64,000 nucleotides of DNA from JAGPCK01 sp964535575 (lineage in GTDB: Bacteria > Bacteroidota > Bacteroidia > UKL13-3), in the NCBI GenBank assembly GCA_964535575.1, contig CAZHTC010000007.1:101483-165482 (forward strand), given 5' to 3'. Made by a program: the position numbers and the translations under genes. Below the pieces are notes generated by a model. The model saw only the letters and a program-made list of their open reading frames with translations. It was not told the DNA's origin and searched no databases. This document shows positions 26,606 through 35,946 of this stretch, in pieces; within the stretch, counting starts at the first letter, position 1, and each line of letters opens with the position of its first letter.

Positions 26606-28111
26606 TTACGGTACTTTCTTCGCAATCATCCATAATCCTGCAAAAGTCATCAGTCCGTTTACAATGAGCATTTCAATGCCAATCTGGTAATTGCCCAATA
26701 GGGTAGCGCTGTGCTGTTGCAGGTAATAACACAGGGCCGGAGCCAGCAGGCACACCACAGGAACCAATTTTCCGTTGAGGGCGCGGGTGGTTAAAATACC
26801 AAAGGCAAATAAACCCAGCAGAGGTCCGTAGGTATATCCGGCAATATCGAGCAAAATGGTGATGATGGATTTATTGTTGAGGGCTTTGAAAAAAAACACC
26901 ATCAGCAAAAAGATAACAGCAAAAGTAAGGTGTACCATAAGGCGTTTGTTGGAGCGTTGCTGTTCATTCAGTTTTTCATTGCGCTGAATGCCTAAAATGT
27001 CAATACAAAACGAGGAGGTAAGGGCGGTAATGGCTCCATCGGCCGAGGGGAACAGGGCCGAGATAAGCCCGATAATAAAAATGATGGAGATAAAACCGGG
27101 CAGGTAGTACATAGCCAATGAAGGAAACAAATCGTCACCGGCCATGTTTTTACCATTAACGATAAATTGGGTGATGGGTTTTCCATCAACCATTACCTCC
27201 TGAAAAGAGGCGCCTTTATTGATGGCATACAAATAAAGCAATCCGCCTAAAAGTAAAAACAAAAAATTCACCAGTACCATGATGGTACTAAACGTAATCA
27301 TGTTTTTCTGCGAATCACCCAGCGTGCGTACACTGATGTTTTTTTGCATCATCTCCTGGTCGAGCCCCGTCATGCTGATGGTGATGAATGCGCCACCGAT
27401 GATTTGTTTCAGGAAGAATTTTTTGTTGTTGATGTCCGTGTTAAATACCGAAGTGAAATGTTGTTCGCTGAGTTTGCTCATGGCTCCTGAAAAGGAAAGG
27501 TCAAGATTGGTGAGAATATACCCTACGCACACCACCAGTGCCAGCAGCATAAAAAAAGTTTGGAGCGTATCGGTCCACACAATGGTTTTTACTCCGCCTT
27601 TAAACGTATAAAGTAAAATCATGAGCAAAATAATGATGGAGGTGATGTGAAACGGAATACCCAGGCGGTCGAGGATAAACAACTGCATTACGTTAATCAC
27701 CAGGTAGAGCCTGAGGGTGGCTCCCAACGTGCGGGAGAGAATAAAAAACAAAGCTCCCGTTTTGTAGGCCTGCACTCCAAAGCGTTGGTCAAGGTAATGA
27801 TAAATGGAAGTGAGGTTGAGTTTGTAATACAGCGGCAGCAGCACATAAGCCACCACAAAATACCCGATAAAATAACCCAGAACAACCTGAAAGTAGCCAA
27901 ATCCACCCAAACCTACCGTGCCCGGAACGGAGATGAAAGTTACTCCGCTGAGCGAGGTACCAATCATGCCAAAAGCCACCAGCATCCAGTTGCTGCTTTT
28001 GTTGCCTATAAAAAAAGTTTCGTTGGTGCTGTTGCGCGAGGTATAAAAAGCTACACCCAGCAATACTAAAAAATAGGCGAGGATAAAGGAGAATAAAATA
28101 ACGGGACTCAT
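26606..28111 (-). CDS. sodium:solute symporter (SSS family)
   Basis: 501 residues, about 13 membrane segments. SSS motifs: FIGNKSSNWMLVAFGMIGTSLSGVTFISVPG near helix 1 and 2, then GFGYFQVVLGYFIGYFVVA, and SADGAITALTSSFCIDIL near helix 9. Na+-coupled import of an organic solute (sugar, amino acid, pantothenate or similar); the substrate is not readable. The ATG at 28111 lies inside a 21-bp palindrome that also contains the -7 box. Confidence 0.88.
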   Translation of the reverse strand: MSPVILFSFILAYFLVLLGVAFYTSRNSTNETFFIGNKSSNWMLVAFGMIGTSLSGVTFISVPGTVGLGGFGYFQVVLGYFIGYFVVAYVLLPLYYKLNLTSIYHYLDQRFGVQAYKTGALFFILSRTLGATLRLYLVINVMQLFILDRLGIPFHITSIIILLMILLYTFKGGVKTIVWTDTLQTFFMLLALVVCVGYILTNLDLSFSGAMSKLSEQHFTSVFNTDINNKKFFLKQIIGGAFITISMTGLDQEMMQKNISVRTLGDSQKNMITFSTIMVLVNFLFLLLGGLLYLYAINKGASFQEVMVDGKPITQFIVNGKNMAGDDLFPSLAMYYLPGFISIIFIIGLISALFPSADGAITALTSSFCIDILGIQRNEKLNEQQRSNKRLMVHLTFAVIFLLMVFFFKALNNKSIITILLDIAGYTYGPLLGLFAFGILTTRALNGKLVPVVCLLAPALCYYLQQHSATLLGNYQIGIEMLIVNGLMTFAGLWMIAKKVP

Positions 28112-28128
28112 GTATCAAAAATACATGA
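28108..28128. promoter_or_regulatory. palindrome over symporter start codon and -7 box
   Basis: TCATGTAT (28108-28115), 5-nt CAAAA centre, ATACATGA (28121-28128): perfect 8-bp arms. The minus-strand -7 box TATTTTTG (28116-28123) is inside it and the ATG (28111-28109) is in the left arm. A candidate operator for an unlinked regulator. Confidence 0.5.
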
Positions 28129-28189
28129 ATGTAGTTAAGAATCTGAAAAAGTTATCCGGCTGTGTAGGGGAAAGGGGACAGCGGGGGAT

Positions 28190-29365
28190 TTACTGCACCT
28201 TCAATGTAAAGGTTTCCCCTTCAATTTGGATTTGAACAAAGTAAAAACCGATGGGAAAAATGCTCATATCAAATGTCACTTTCTTTTGGGTTGTGGTTTG
28301 TTCTGACATTTTTTTCCCGGTTATATCAAAAAGAGTCAGTTTTGAAGGTGAGTTTAAATTTAATGCTTCCAGATTTAGTATTATCTGTTGGTTTGTACGA
28401 CTGACTGTGATTTTCTGTGCAGAGTTCATGCTCGATTCGTTCACCGAAACATTACCTGCAGGGCAATATCTCCATAATGAATTAGGAACAGTAGCATCGG
28501 CATTATTGCTACCGCCCAATGAATAAATGCAATTACCGGCAGTTACCATATCGTGATAGTTTCTTGCAGAAGGCAATGGAGTTCCTGCAATATAAGTATT
28601 GGTGTTTACATCAAATAGCCACACTTTATCAGACGGCAGACTGTTATATCCACCGGTTAGAAAAATAAAATGTCCGTAAGAAGTTCCGGCTAAAGCATGA
28701 AGGGCCTGAGGCAATGCAGGCAGTGCGGTCCAGGTATCAGAAATTGCATCATATTTATGAGCGCTGGCTGAAGGGGCAGTGTATCCACCACCACCAAAAC
28801 GGTAAATAATTGCGTTGTTTACCACTACAGTGGAATACCAGAAATTTTGATCGGGCAGCGTATTTTTGGTACTCCAGGTATTTGTTAGTGAATTATACAT
28901 TTCATTCAACGACTTATCGGCCTGCCCTCCCAGGCTATACAATTTGTCACCAACTGCTGCGGCTTCCATAATGGCGCGAGCCTGTGGCAAAGAAGCGGCA
29001 GCGGCCCAGGTGTTGCTATCGGGATTATAAACGTAATGCTTATCCAGCCGGGTTCCGGTATTTGGAAATCCACCTCCGAAATAGTGTATTTTACCATTGA
29101 TTACCGCTCCTGCTGGTTGTTGGGCAAAGTAGGGTACATTTGCCATTGTGTCCCATGTGTTTGTAGCAGGCTTGTAACGTAAGTGCAGGTTAGTAGCTCC
29201 ACTTGGACCGCCACCTCCCATTACGTGAATATTTCCGTTTAGTTCTACCACTACCGGGAAGGATAGTGCAACCGGGATATTTGCCATTTTTTCCCACGTT
29301 TGAGCGAAAAGAGAAAACACACCGGCTATTAGGTAACTGCATACAAGAAGAGTTATTTTTTTCAT
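28190..29365 (-). CDS. Kelch-repeat protein with T9SS C-terminal sorting tail
   Basis: 391 residues. Signal peptide MKKITLLVCSYLIAGVFSLFAQ, then about six Kelch-type blades, each with NTW and GG landmarks (e.g. GNIHVMGGGG, GKIHYFGGGF, DKLYSLGGQ). The last ~85 residues form a Por-type sorting domain: LTLFDITGKKMSEQ, then FPIGFYFVQIQIEGETFTLKV. Such proteins are exported through the type IX secretion system and anchored or released at the surface. -7 box TACATTTG at 29385-29392 on the minus strand, 19 nt before the ATG. Confidence 0.85.
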   Translation of the reverse strand: MKKITLLVCSYLIAGVFSLFAQTWEKMANIPVALSFPVVVELNGNIHVMGGGGPSGATNLHLRYKPATNTWDTMANVPYFAQQPAGAVINGKIHYFGGGFPNTGTRLDKHYVYNPDSNTWAAAASLPQARAIMEAAAVGDKLYSLGGQADKSLNEMYNSLTNTWSTKNTLPDQNFWYSTVVVNNAIIYRFGGGGYTAPSASAHKYDAISDTWTALPALPQALHALAGTSYGHFIFLTGGYNSLPSDKVWLFDVNTNTYIAGTPLPSARNYHDMVTAGNCIYSLGGSNNADATVPNSLWRYCPAGNVSVNESSMNSAQKITVSRTNQQIILNLEALNLNSPSKLTLFDITGKKMSEQTTTQKKVTFDMSIFPIGFYFVQIQIEGETFTLKVQ

Positions 29366-29384
29366 ATCGTAAGAGGATTGAAAA

Positions 29385-29392
29385 CAAATGTA
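29385..29392 (-). promoter_or_regulatory. -7 promoter box of the Kelch gene
   Basis: Minus strand TACATTTG, matching TANNTTTG, 19 nt upstream of the ATG at 29365. Confidence 0.5.
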
Positions 29393-29423
29393 TCAAAAAA
29401 ACAAGAGCCGAAAAAAAACTTTT

Positions 29424-30002
29424 CTATTTAGCCTTTTTGTATTCCTCCCCAATTTCCTCCAGCTCCCTGTACCATTTTTTACCAAACCGCCTTACAAGGG
29501 CATCTTTCAAAAATTTGTAAACCGGCACCTGGTGTGCATCGCCCAGTTTGCAGGCGGGTTTGCACACACTCCATTTGTGGTAATTCAATCCGGTGTATTC
29601 GCCTACTGTTTTAAGCCGGATGGGATAGAGGTGGCAGGAGATGGGTTTACGGAATTTGGTTTTTCCTTCTTTCCAGGCTTTTTCAATGCCACAACCCAGT
29701 ATGCCGTTTTCATCATAAATAGCAAAGTTACATTCTCCGGTAGGAAGGCAGGTGGTTTGCAGCTCTCCGTCTTTTTTGTCTTTTTCCCAATAACCTTTTT
29801 TCTCAATGGTTTTACGTGATTTTGGGGTGAGGTAGGGTTTGATATGTTCCAGATCCTTTTCAATCAGGGTAATTTCTTCTTCGGTAAGCGGAGCCCCCGA
29901 GTCGCCTTCAATGCAGCAGGCTCCCTTGCATTTTTCGAGGTTACATATAAAATTCTTTTCCAGAATATCTTCCGACAACAGCGTATTACCGTGTAAAATC
30001 AT
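29424..30002 (-). CDS. DUF3109 family protein, Cys-rich
   Basis: 192 residues starting at the ATG at 30002. MILHGNTLLSEDILEKNF then FICNLEKCKGACCIEGDSGAPL matches the start of DUF3109 proteins, which may bind a metal centre through many Cys (C in NLEKCKGACC, C in GILGCGIEKAW, CHLYPIR, CKPACKLG). The frame stays open upstream to 30101 but that part has no family similarity. A -7-like TATCTTCG (minus, 30007-30014) ends 4 nt before the ATG. Function unknown; perhaps a zinc or iron-sulfur protein related to YkgJ. Confidence 0.8.
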   Translation of the reverse strand: MILHGNTLLSEDILEKNFICNLEKCKGACCIEGDSGAPLTEEEITLIEKDLEHIKPYLTPKSRKTIEKKGYWEKDKKDGELQTTCLPTGECNFAIYDENGILGCGIEKAWKEGKTKFRKPISCHLYPIRLKTVGEYTGLNYHKWSVCKPACKLGDAHQVPVYKFLKDALVRRFGKKWYRELEEIGEEYKKAK

Positions 30003-30006
30003 GCAG

Positions 30007-30014
30007 CGAAGATA
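30007..30014 (-). promoter_or_regulatory. -7-like box for the DUF3109 gene
   Basis: Minus strand TATCTTCG, one mismatch to TANNTTTG, 4 nt before the ATG at 30002. Supports that start over the upstream ATG at 30101. Confidence 0.4.
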
Positions 30015-30135
30015 AGGCTTGTGCAGAATATCTTTGAACAACAGGTAAAAAGCTGGTTTACAGGGTGGCTTTCCGGTGCCTGTATACCTGAGAACTATCA
30101 TATATTCTTTGCTTGTTTGGTGCCAATGAAAAAAC

Positions 30136-30143
30136 TATTTTTG
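30136..30143 (+). promoter_or_regulatory. -7 promoter box of korA
   Basis: TATTTTTG matches TANNTTTG, with a TTTG -33 candidate at 30116-30119 (spacing 16, a little short). 25 nt before the ATG at 30169. Confidence 0.5.
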
Positions 30144-30168
30144 GCCTTTATCTTTACTTGTAAATTTT

Positions 30169-32022
30169 ATGCCCGCAACAGTTAATGAAACAGTAGAATC
30201 TGTGGTGATCAGATTTGCCGGAGACTCAGGAGACGGAATGCAGCTTACCGGATCACAATTCACCAATACTTCAGCTTTGTTAGGAAATGACCTGGCTACC
30301 TTCCCTGATTTTCCCGCTGAAATCCGTGCCCCTATAGGAACAGTGGCCGGGGTTTCGGGGTTTCAGGTACATTTTGGTTCTACCCGCATTTATACTCCCG
30401 GAGATAGTTGCGATGTGCTGGTGGTGATGAACGTAGCCGCACTCAAAAGCAACCTGCGTAACCTTAAAAAAGGCGGAACCATTATAGCTAATACTGATGG
30501 CTTTGATGCAAAAAATATGCGCCTCGCGGGGGTTACTGACGATAAAAATCCGCTGGAGGATGGATCGCTGGAAGGCTATGATGTAAAGAAGCTCGACATT
30601 ACCAAAATTACCCGTGCGGCACTTACCGATTCGGGTTTAGGGGTAAAGGAAATTGACCGTTGCAAAAACATGTTTGTGCTGGGGTTAATTTACTGGATGT
30701 ATCATCGCCCTATGGAAAACACCGTTGCTTTTATTGAAAGTAAATTCAAGAAAAATCCTGCAGTAGCTGAAGCCAATATTAAGGTATTAAAAGCCGGATG
30801 GAATTATGGTGAAACCACCGAGGCCTTCTCATCGCGCTATGAGGTGAGCAAAGCTAAAATGGATAAAGGGGTTTACCGGGGCATTACCGGTAATACAGCT
30901 ACCACTTACGGACTCATAGCCGCCTCGGTAAAATCGGGGCTGCCCCTGTTTTTGGGCTCTTACCCTATAACACCGGCTTCCGATATTCTGCATGAATTAT
31001 CCAAGTACAAAAATTTTGGTATAAAAACATTTCAGGCCGAAGATGAAATTGCAGCCATTGCCTCGGCTATTGGTGCTGCTTTTGGTGGAAGCCTCGCCCT
31101 TACCACTTCATCCGGACCGGGAGTTGCACTCAAAACAGAAGCCATTGGTTTGGCAACCGTACTTGAGCTGCCATTGGTTATTGTAAACGTACAACGCGGA
31201 GGACCGTCAACAGGGTTGCCAACCAAAACCGAACAGGCCGATTTATTACAGGCATTTTATGGCCGAAACGGAGAGTGTCCGGTAGCTGTAGTCGCAGCGC
31301 AATCGCCCACCGATTGTTTTGACGCAGCTTTTGAAGCCTGCCGCATTGCGCTAGAGCATATGGTACCGGTATTTTTGCTTACCGATGGATATATTGCCAA
31401 TGGTTCGGAACCATGGAAGTTTCCTACCACAGCCGATTTGCCTGCAATCACCGTATCGCACAGTAAACCGGAAGATAAAAAAGGAGATAAATTTTTGCCG
31501 TATGAACGCGATGAAAAATTATCGCGCCCATGGGCTGTTCCCGGAACCAAAGGATTGGAACACCGCATTGGTGGATTAGAAAAACAAAACGGAACAGGAA
31601 ACATTTCTTACGATCCGGCCAACCATGAATTTATGGTGAAGTTGCGTGCTGAAAAAATAGAACGTATTGCTAATTATATACCTGATCAACAATTGGACAA
31701 CGGACCTGAAAAAGGCGATTTACTCATATTGGGATGGGGTGGAACTTACGGAGCATTAAAAACTGCCACCCGCGATTTGCTGGCTGAAGGATACAGTGTG
31801 GCACATGCACACCTTCGTCACCTCAATCCGTTTCCAAAAAATCTGGGAAGTATACTCGGCAATTACAAACAGGTGCTCATACCTGAATTAAACAGCGGGC
31901 AGCTGATTAAAATTATCCGTGATAAATATTTTGTGGATGCCAAAGGATTCAATAAAGTGCAGGGACTGCCTTTTACCACCATTGAGCTTAAAACTAAAAT
32001 TAAAGAATTAATCAGCAAATAA
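30169..32022 (+). CDS. korA: 2-oxoglutarate/2-oxoacid:ferredoxin oxidoreductase, alpha subunit
   Basis: 617 residues, fused gamma-alpha chain of a two-subunit KorAB enzyme that oxidises 2-oxoglutarate (or a related 2-oxoacid) with CoA and reduces ferredoxin. The gamma domain starts VIRFAGDSGDGMQLTGSQF and has PAEIRAPIGTVAGVSGFQ. The alpha part contains SYPITPASDILHELSK and FQAEDEIAAIASAIGAAFGG (in segments), typical of the TPP-contacting chain. korB follows, but a separate four-helix-bundle gene lies between. Confidence 0.92.
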   Translation: MPATVNETVESVVIRFAGDSGDGMQLTGSQFTNTSALLGNDLATFPDFPAEIRAPIGTVAGVSGFQVHFGSTRIYTPGDSCDVLVVMNVAALKSNLRNLKKGGTIIANTDGFDAKNMRLAGVTDDKNPLEDGSLEGYDVKKLDITKITRAALTDSGLGVKEIDRCKNMFVLGLIYWMYHRPMENTVAFIESKFKKNPAVAEANIKVLKAGWNYGETTEAFSSRYEVSKAKMDKGVYRGITGNTATTYGLIAASVKSGLPLFLGSYPITPASDILHELSKYKNFGIKTFQAEDEIAAIASAIGAAFGGSLALTTSSGPGVALKTEAIGLATVLELPLVIVNVQRGGPSTGLPTKTEQADLLQAFYGRNGECPVAVVAAQSPTDCFDAAFEACRIALEHMVPVFLLTDGYIANGSEPWKFPTTADLPAITVSHSKPEDKKGDKFLPYERDEKLSRPWAVPGTKGLEHRIGGLEKQNGTGNISYDPANHEFMVKLRAEKIERIANYIPDQQLDNGPEKGDLLILGWGGTYGALKTATRDLLAEGYSVAHAHLRHLNPFPKNLGSILGNYKQVLIPELNSGQLIKIIRDKYFVDAKGFNKVQGLPFTTIELKTKIKELISK

Positions 32023-32035
32023 TTTTTAAATAACC

Positions 32036-32449
32036 AATGTTTAATTTTGAATAGGGTTATGACAACAGCAGTAAAAAGCAATATCATTCTCGATAAATCA
32101 TTTGATTTTGCGCTTGCCATTATTGAGGAATACAAAAAGATGAGGAAGGAAAAAGAATTTGTCCTCTCCAAACAATTACTCAAAAGCGGCACCAGTATTG
32201 GGGCTAATGTGAACGAAGCTACTGCCGGGCAAAGTAAAAAAGATTTCATAGCAAAAATGGCCATTGCTTCCAAAGAAGCCCGTGAAACCAATTATTGGCT
32301 CAGACTGATTCAAGCGAGTGAGATTGTTTCTGTTGATGTTCGTAAAGAGTTAAAGGAGTCGGGTGAGATATTGAGAATTCTAACGGCCATTGTAAAAACT
32401 GCCCAATTGAGTTTAAAAACCTCCATCAAATAATTAAACATTAAACATT
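32036..32449. repeat. inverted repeat flanking the gene between korA and korB
   Basis: AATGTTTAAT (32036-32045) on the left and ATTAAACATT (32433-32442, repeated at 32440-32449) on the right are perfect inverted copies. They bracket the four-helix-bundle gene, the pattern expected of an inserted unit. Confidence 0.45.
32059..32433 (+). CDS. four-helix-bundle protein (23S rRNA intervening-sequence type)
   Basis: 124 residues from the ATG at 32059 (an upstream in-frame TTG at 32047 is less likely). FDFALAIIEEYKKMRKEKEFVLSKQLLKSGTSIGANVNEATAGQSKKDFIAKMAIASKEARET (in parts) is the hallmark of the S23/IVP family, a small pentameric helix bundle first known from intervening sequences in 23S rRNA genes. 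No nuclease or DNA-binding activity is known. Here it is inserted in the kor operon with 10-bp inverted flanks. Confidence 0.85.
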   Translation: MTTAVKSNIILDKSFDFALAIIEEYKKMRKEKEFVLSKQLLKSGTSIGANVNEATAGQSKKDFIAKMAIASKEARETNYWLRLIQASEIVSVDVRKELKESGEILRILTAIVKTAQLSLKTSIK

Positions 32450-32467
32450 CAAAAAGCATTCAACATT

Positions 32468-33502
32468 ATGACGATATTAGAAACAAGCGTTAACGAGAAA
32501 AAATTAACATCAAAAGATTTTGTCAGCGATCAGGAAGTACGCTGGTGTCCCGGGTGTGGAGATTACTCCATTCTAAAGCAGGTACAAACCGTGATGCCTG
32601 ATTTAGGTCGCGCGCGTGAAGAGTTTGTGTTTATCTCCGGTATCGGATGTTCTTCGCGTTTCCCATACTATATGGAAACATTCGGAATGCACTCTATTCA
32701 CGGACGTGCTACAGCCATTGCATCGGGATTAAAAGCCGCACGGCCTGATTTAAGCGTATGGATTGTGAGCGGTGATGGTGATTCGCTTTCTATCGGAGGC
32801 AACCATACCATCCATTTACTGCGCAGAAATTTTGATGTGAATATGCTGGTGTTTAACAACCAGATTTACGGATTGACCAAAGGACAGTATTCACCTACTT
32901 CTGAGGCCGGAAAAATAACCAAATCCACTCCAATGGGTTCTATTGATCATCCGTTTAATCCGGCTGCTCTGGCGCTGGGTGCCGATGGTACTTTTGTAGC
33001 CCGCAGTATGGATAGAGATCCTAAACACCTGCAGGCAATTCTTAAACGGGCCTATGAACATAAAGGAACTTCGTTTGTAGAAATTTATCAGAACTGTAAT
33101 GTGTTTAACGATGGTGCTTTTGAAATTTTCACAGAGAAAAGCAGCAAAAAATTAGAAACATTATTTGTAGAGCAGGGCAAGCCGCTCATCTTTGGCGAAA
33201 ACAATGATAAAGGAATTAAGCTGGATGGCTTTAAACCAATTATTGTAAACCTGAATGAGGGACACTCGGCCAACGAACTTTGGATACACGATGAAACCGA
33301 TCAGGTAAAAGCAAATATCCTCGCCCGTTTCTTCGATAGCCCGGAGAAAGAAGGTCACCTGCCTCGTCCGTTCGGAGTATTTTACACCGAGCAACGCGCC
33401 TGCTATGAAGATATGATGACACATCAATTGGAAGATGCAGCCGCTAAAGGTGCCGATTTGGATAAACTGATTGCAGGAAGAGAAACCTGGGTAGTGAATT
33501 AA
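32468..33502 (+). CDS. korB: 2-oxoglutarate/2-oxoacid:ferredoxin oxidoreductase, beta subunit
   Basis: 344 residues, TPP-binding partner of KorA. VRWCPGCGDYSILKQVQ is the usual start, with WIVSGDGDSLSIGGNHTIHLLRRN and VFNNQIYGLTKGQYSPTS (GDGD..N TPP-Mg motif, in parts). No iron-sulfur ferredoxin domain is visible, typical of this two-subunit type. A redox partner ferredoxin is not in the window. Confidence 0.93.
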   Translation: MTILETSVNEKKLTSKDFVSDQEVRWCPGCGDYSILKQVQTVMPDLGRAREEFVFISGIGCSSRFPYYMETFGMHSIHGRATAIASGLKAARPDLSVWIVSGDGDSLSIGGNHTIHLLRRNFDVNMLVFNNQIYGLTKGQYSPTSEAGKITKSTPMGSIDHPFNPAALALGADGTFVARSMDRDPKHLQAILKRAYEHKGTSFVEIYQNCNVFNDGAFEIFTEKSSKKLETLFVEQGKPLIFGENNDKGIKLDGFKPIIVNLNEGHSANELWIHDETDQVKANILARFFDSPEKEGHLPRPFGVFYTEQRACYEDMMTHQLEDAAAKGADLDKLIAGRETWVVN

Positions 33503-33632
33503 GTTTTTTTGTTCCCTGTGCGTCCGTTTGTGCAAAGAAACGGTAGATTGTCATTTTGATTTCAGAACATGAAACTACTGCCGCTATTTTTGTTGGGTTT
33601 TTTACACATGAACTTGGGCAGTCTGTAAAAAA

Positions 33633-34610
33633 ATGAACCTTAGTGATATGAATAGTAGAATATCGGCTAACAAAAAAAATAGCTGGCAGGCCTGTTGTCA
33701 ACAAGCAGTATGTTGGCTCGTCCTTCTTGGAGCAATTGGACTTATTTCAGGATGTAGTATATCGCGTAAAATAAGGAAGGCAAATGCTTTGTTCGCAAAA
33801 GGGGATTCTATTTATTTTGCCAGTCTTCACTATAATGTTAATACATCAACTAACAGCCTTGATATAGCAGAATCATATCTTAAAAGGGCACTGAGGGTCT
33901 ATCCAAATCATACAGGATCGCTGAACGATTTAGGATTGATTTGTTATTCAAAAGGTCAGAATGAAAAAGCAATAGATTTCTTTAACCAAGCTATCAAAAC
34001 CGATAGCAATTTTAGCTATGCCTATAATAACAAGGGTATGGCTTATCATCGTTTGGGCAAAAAAGATCAGGCCGAGCAAAATTATTTAATGGCAATCCGA
34101 AAAGCGAAAAGCGATCCGGATGTATATTATAATCTTGGGATTCTGTATGAGGATTGGGGGCTATATATTAAGGCGATTGCTGCTTATGACGAAGCTATCA
34201 GGTTGCGACCTAACTACTCATTAGCATTCAACAACCGAGGGGTAGCTAAATCAAAAGCCAGAAAAAATGAGGAAGCAGTTGCTGATTTTAGTAAAGCTTT
34301 AGAGTTGGACTCCAATTATAAGGAAGCCTGGAATGGTCGTGGTTTAGCTAAGTACTATCTTGGGCAATATGAAAGCGCTATTTCTGACTTTGAACAGGCA
34401 CTAAAGCATTCCGAGTATAAGTTTAAATTGTTTATTGATGCATATTCCTATAATAACATGGGTAATTGCTATTTTGCTCTTAATAATCAGGAAATGGCCT
34501 GCCACTTTTGGAAGAAGGCGATAGAAAGTGGGTACAATTATCAGCCTAAGTGGAAAGAAGTATTTCTTATAGAGGATCCCAGAGAACTTCTAAAAAAGTA
34601 CTGTGAATAA
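33633..34610 (+). CDS. TPR repeat lipoprotein
   Basis: 325 residues. The N-terminus carries a hydrophobic segment and a lipobox LISGC (IGLISGC), so this is probably a lipoprotein. About five to six tetratricopeptide repeats follow, with signs such as SLNDLGLICYSKGQNEKAIDFFNQAIK, then AYNNKGMAYHRLGKKDQAEQNY, and later ALELDSNYKEAWNGRGLAKYYLGQYE (in parts). A scaffold for protein contacts, role unknown. An alternative ATG lies at 33648. Confidence 0.78.
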   Translation: MNLSDMNSRISANKKNSWQACCQQAVCWLVLLGAIGLISGCSISRKIRKANALFAKGDSIYFASLHYNVNTSTNSLDIAESYLKRALRVYPNHTGSLNDLGLICYSKGQNEKAIDFFNQAIKTDSNFSYAYNNKGMAYHRLGKKDQAEQNYLMAIRKAKSDPDVYYNLGILYEDWGLYIKAIAAYDEAIRLRPNYSLAFNNRGVAKSKARKNEEAVADFSKALELDSNYKEAWNGRGLAKYYLGQYESAISDFEQALKHSEYKFKLFIDAYSYNNMGNCYFALNNQEMACHFWKKAIESGYNYQPKWKEVFLIEDPRELLKKYCE

Positions 34611-34716
34611 TTAACACACATAATAGCTGCAAGTTTAATGCAGTAGTTTACTTAAGTGCGATGATTCGCAATAAGCAATAAAAATGCTCACACTTTTTAT
34701 TTGAAAGGAAAGTATA

Positions 34717-35946
34717 TTACTTCACACTTACCAGTTCTATATCAAAAGTGAGTATGGTATTTGGAGGAATGCTGCTTCCGGCACCGCGTTCGCCATAGGC
34801 CAGTGCAGCCGGAATAATTAAACGGAATTTTTCACCGGTGCGCATCAGGTACATTCCTTCCACCCATCCTTTAATCAATCCGTCAACTCCCAATTTAAAT
34901 TTGAATGTTTCTCCCCGCTCTACCGATGAATCAAAAATATCGGTGCCGGTATGGTACGTTGAATCATGAGCACAAGGAGTGTAGCAGCCTTGCGGGCATT
35001 TGGCAGGTAAATAACCGGTGTAATGCACTTCAACGGTTTTGCCGCTGTCGGCTTTTATTCCTTTCGGGTTCTTTTTAACAATGATGTACTGCAATCCGCT
35101 GGCTGTTTTTACCGGAGTCACTTTTTTCTTGGCATCAACAAAAGGTATAGGCTTTGGATGTACGGCCATAAGTTCCACATCAAAAATGAGGGTGGAATTT
35201 GGAGCAATTACATTGCCTGCACCTTTATCGCCATAAGCCAGTTGCGGTGGAAGAATAAATCGGTATTTTTCGCCCACACGCATCATTTTCACACCTTCCA
35301 CCCATCCCGGAATTAAGGGGTCAATGCATAGTTTAAAAGGGAAAGGTTTACCGCGCTCAACAGATGAGTCGAATATTTTCCCGTTGGTCAGGTATCCGGT
35401 ATAATGCACTTCTACCATTAAGCCACTGTCGGCTTTAATACCTTTTTTGTTGGCCTTAATTTGAATGTATTCCAACCCGCTGGCGGTTTTTTTCTTTACC
35501 ACTTTCATGGTTGAGTCCACAAAAGGTTTGGGATGTTCGGTTACCGTAATATCAACCAGCTCCACATCAAATATCAACACTGAATTAGGTGGAATGGCTC
35601 CTGCCTGCCTGTCGCCATAACCAAGATGTGCCGGAATAATCAAAACAGCTTTTTCTCCTTTGCGCAACAAAGCAATGCCTTCGTCCCAACCAGGGATTAC
35701 CTGTCCTTTTCCCAAGGGGAATTCGTAAGGTTGTCCGCGCTCACGCGAACTATCAAATACTTTACCGGTAGTAAGCGTTCCTGTATAATGCACTTTAACC
35801 AAATCACCGTTTTGCGGAATAATACCATTGGCAACCGAAAGTGTTTTCACCATTTTTAGCCCTGAAGCCGTAACAAGTGTATCGGAGGGAGAGGCATACA
35901 ACCCCAAGGTGGCAGCCAGGCAAATAAGGAGCAGAATTTTTTTCAT
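34717..35946 (-). CDS. triple-domain FKBP peptidyl-prolyl isomerase
   Basis: 409 residues, exported (MKKILLLICLAATLGLYAS). Three FKBP-type domains in a row, each with VHYTG, FDSS.ERG, IPGW and YGD landmarks: roughly 30-135, 150-265 and 280-409. The third carries an insert KCPQGCYTPCAHD with three Cys, which breaks the usual VHYTGYL-to-FDSS strand pair. The prolyl isomerase would act on periplasmic or outer-membrane proteins. First cistron from the 3' side of an operon; its start overlaps the next gene's stop by 1 bp. Confidence 0.88.
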   Translation of the reverse strand: MKKILLLICLAATLGLYASPSDTLVTASGLKMVKTLSVANGIIPQNGDLVKVHYTGTLTTGKVFDSSRERGQPYEFPLGKGQVIPGWDEGIALLRKGEKAVLIIPAHLGYGDRQAGAIPPNSVLIFDVELVDITVTEHPKPFVDSTMKVVKKKTASGLEYIQIKANKKGIKADSGLMVEVHYTGYLTNGKIFDSSVERGKPFPFKLCIDPLIPGWVEGVKMMRVGEKYRFILPPQLAYGDKGAGNVIAPNSTLIFDVELMAVHPKPIPFVDAKKKVTPVKTASGLQYIIVKKNPKGIKADSGKTVEVHYTGYLPAKCPQGCYTPCAHDSTYHTGTDIFDSSVERGETFKFKLGVDGLIKGWVEGMYLMRTGEKFRLIIPAALAYGERGAGSSIPPNTILTFDIELVSVK

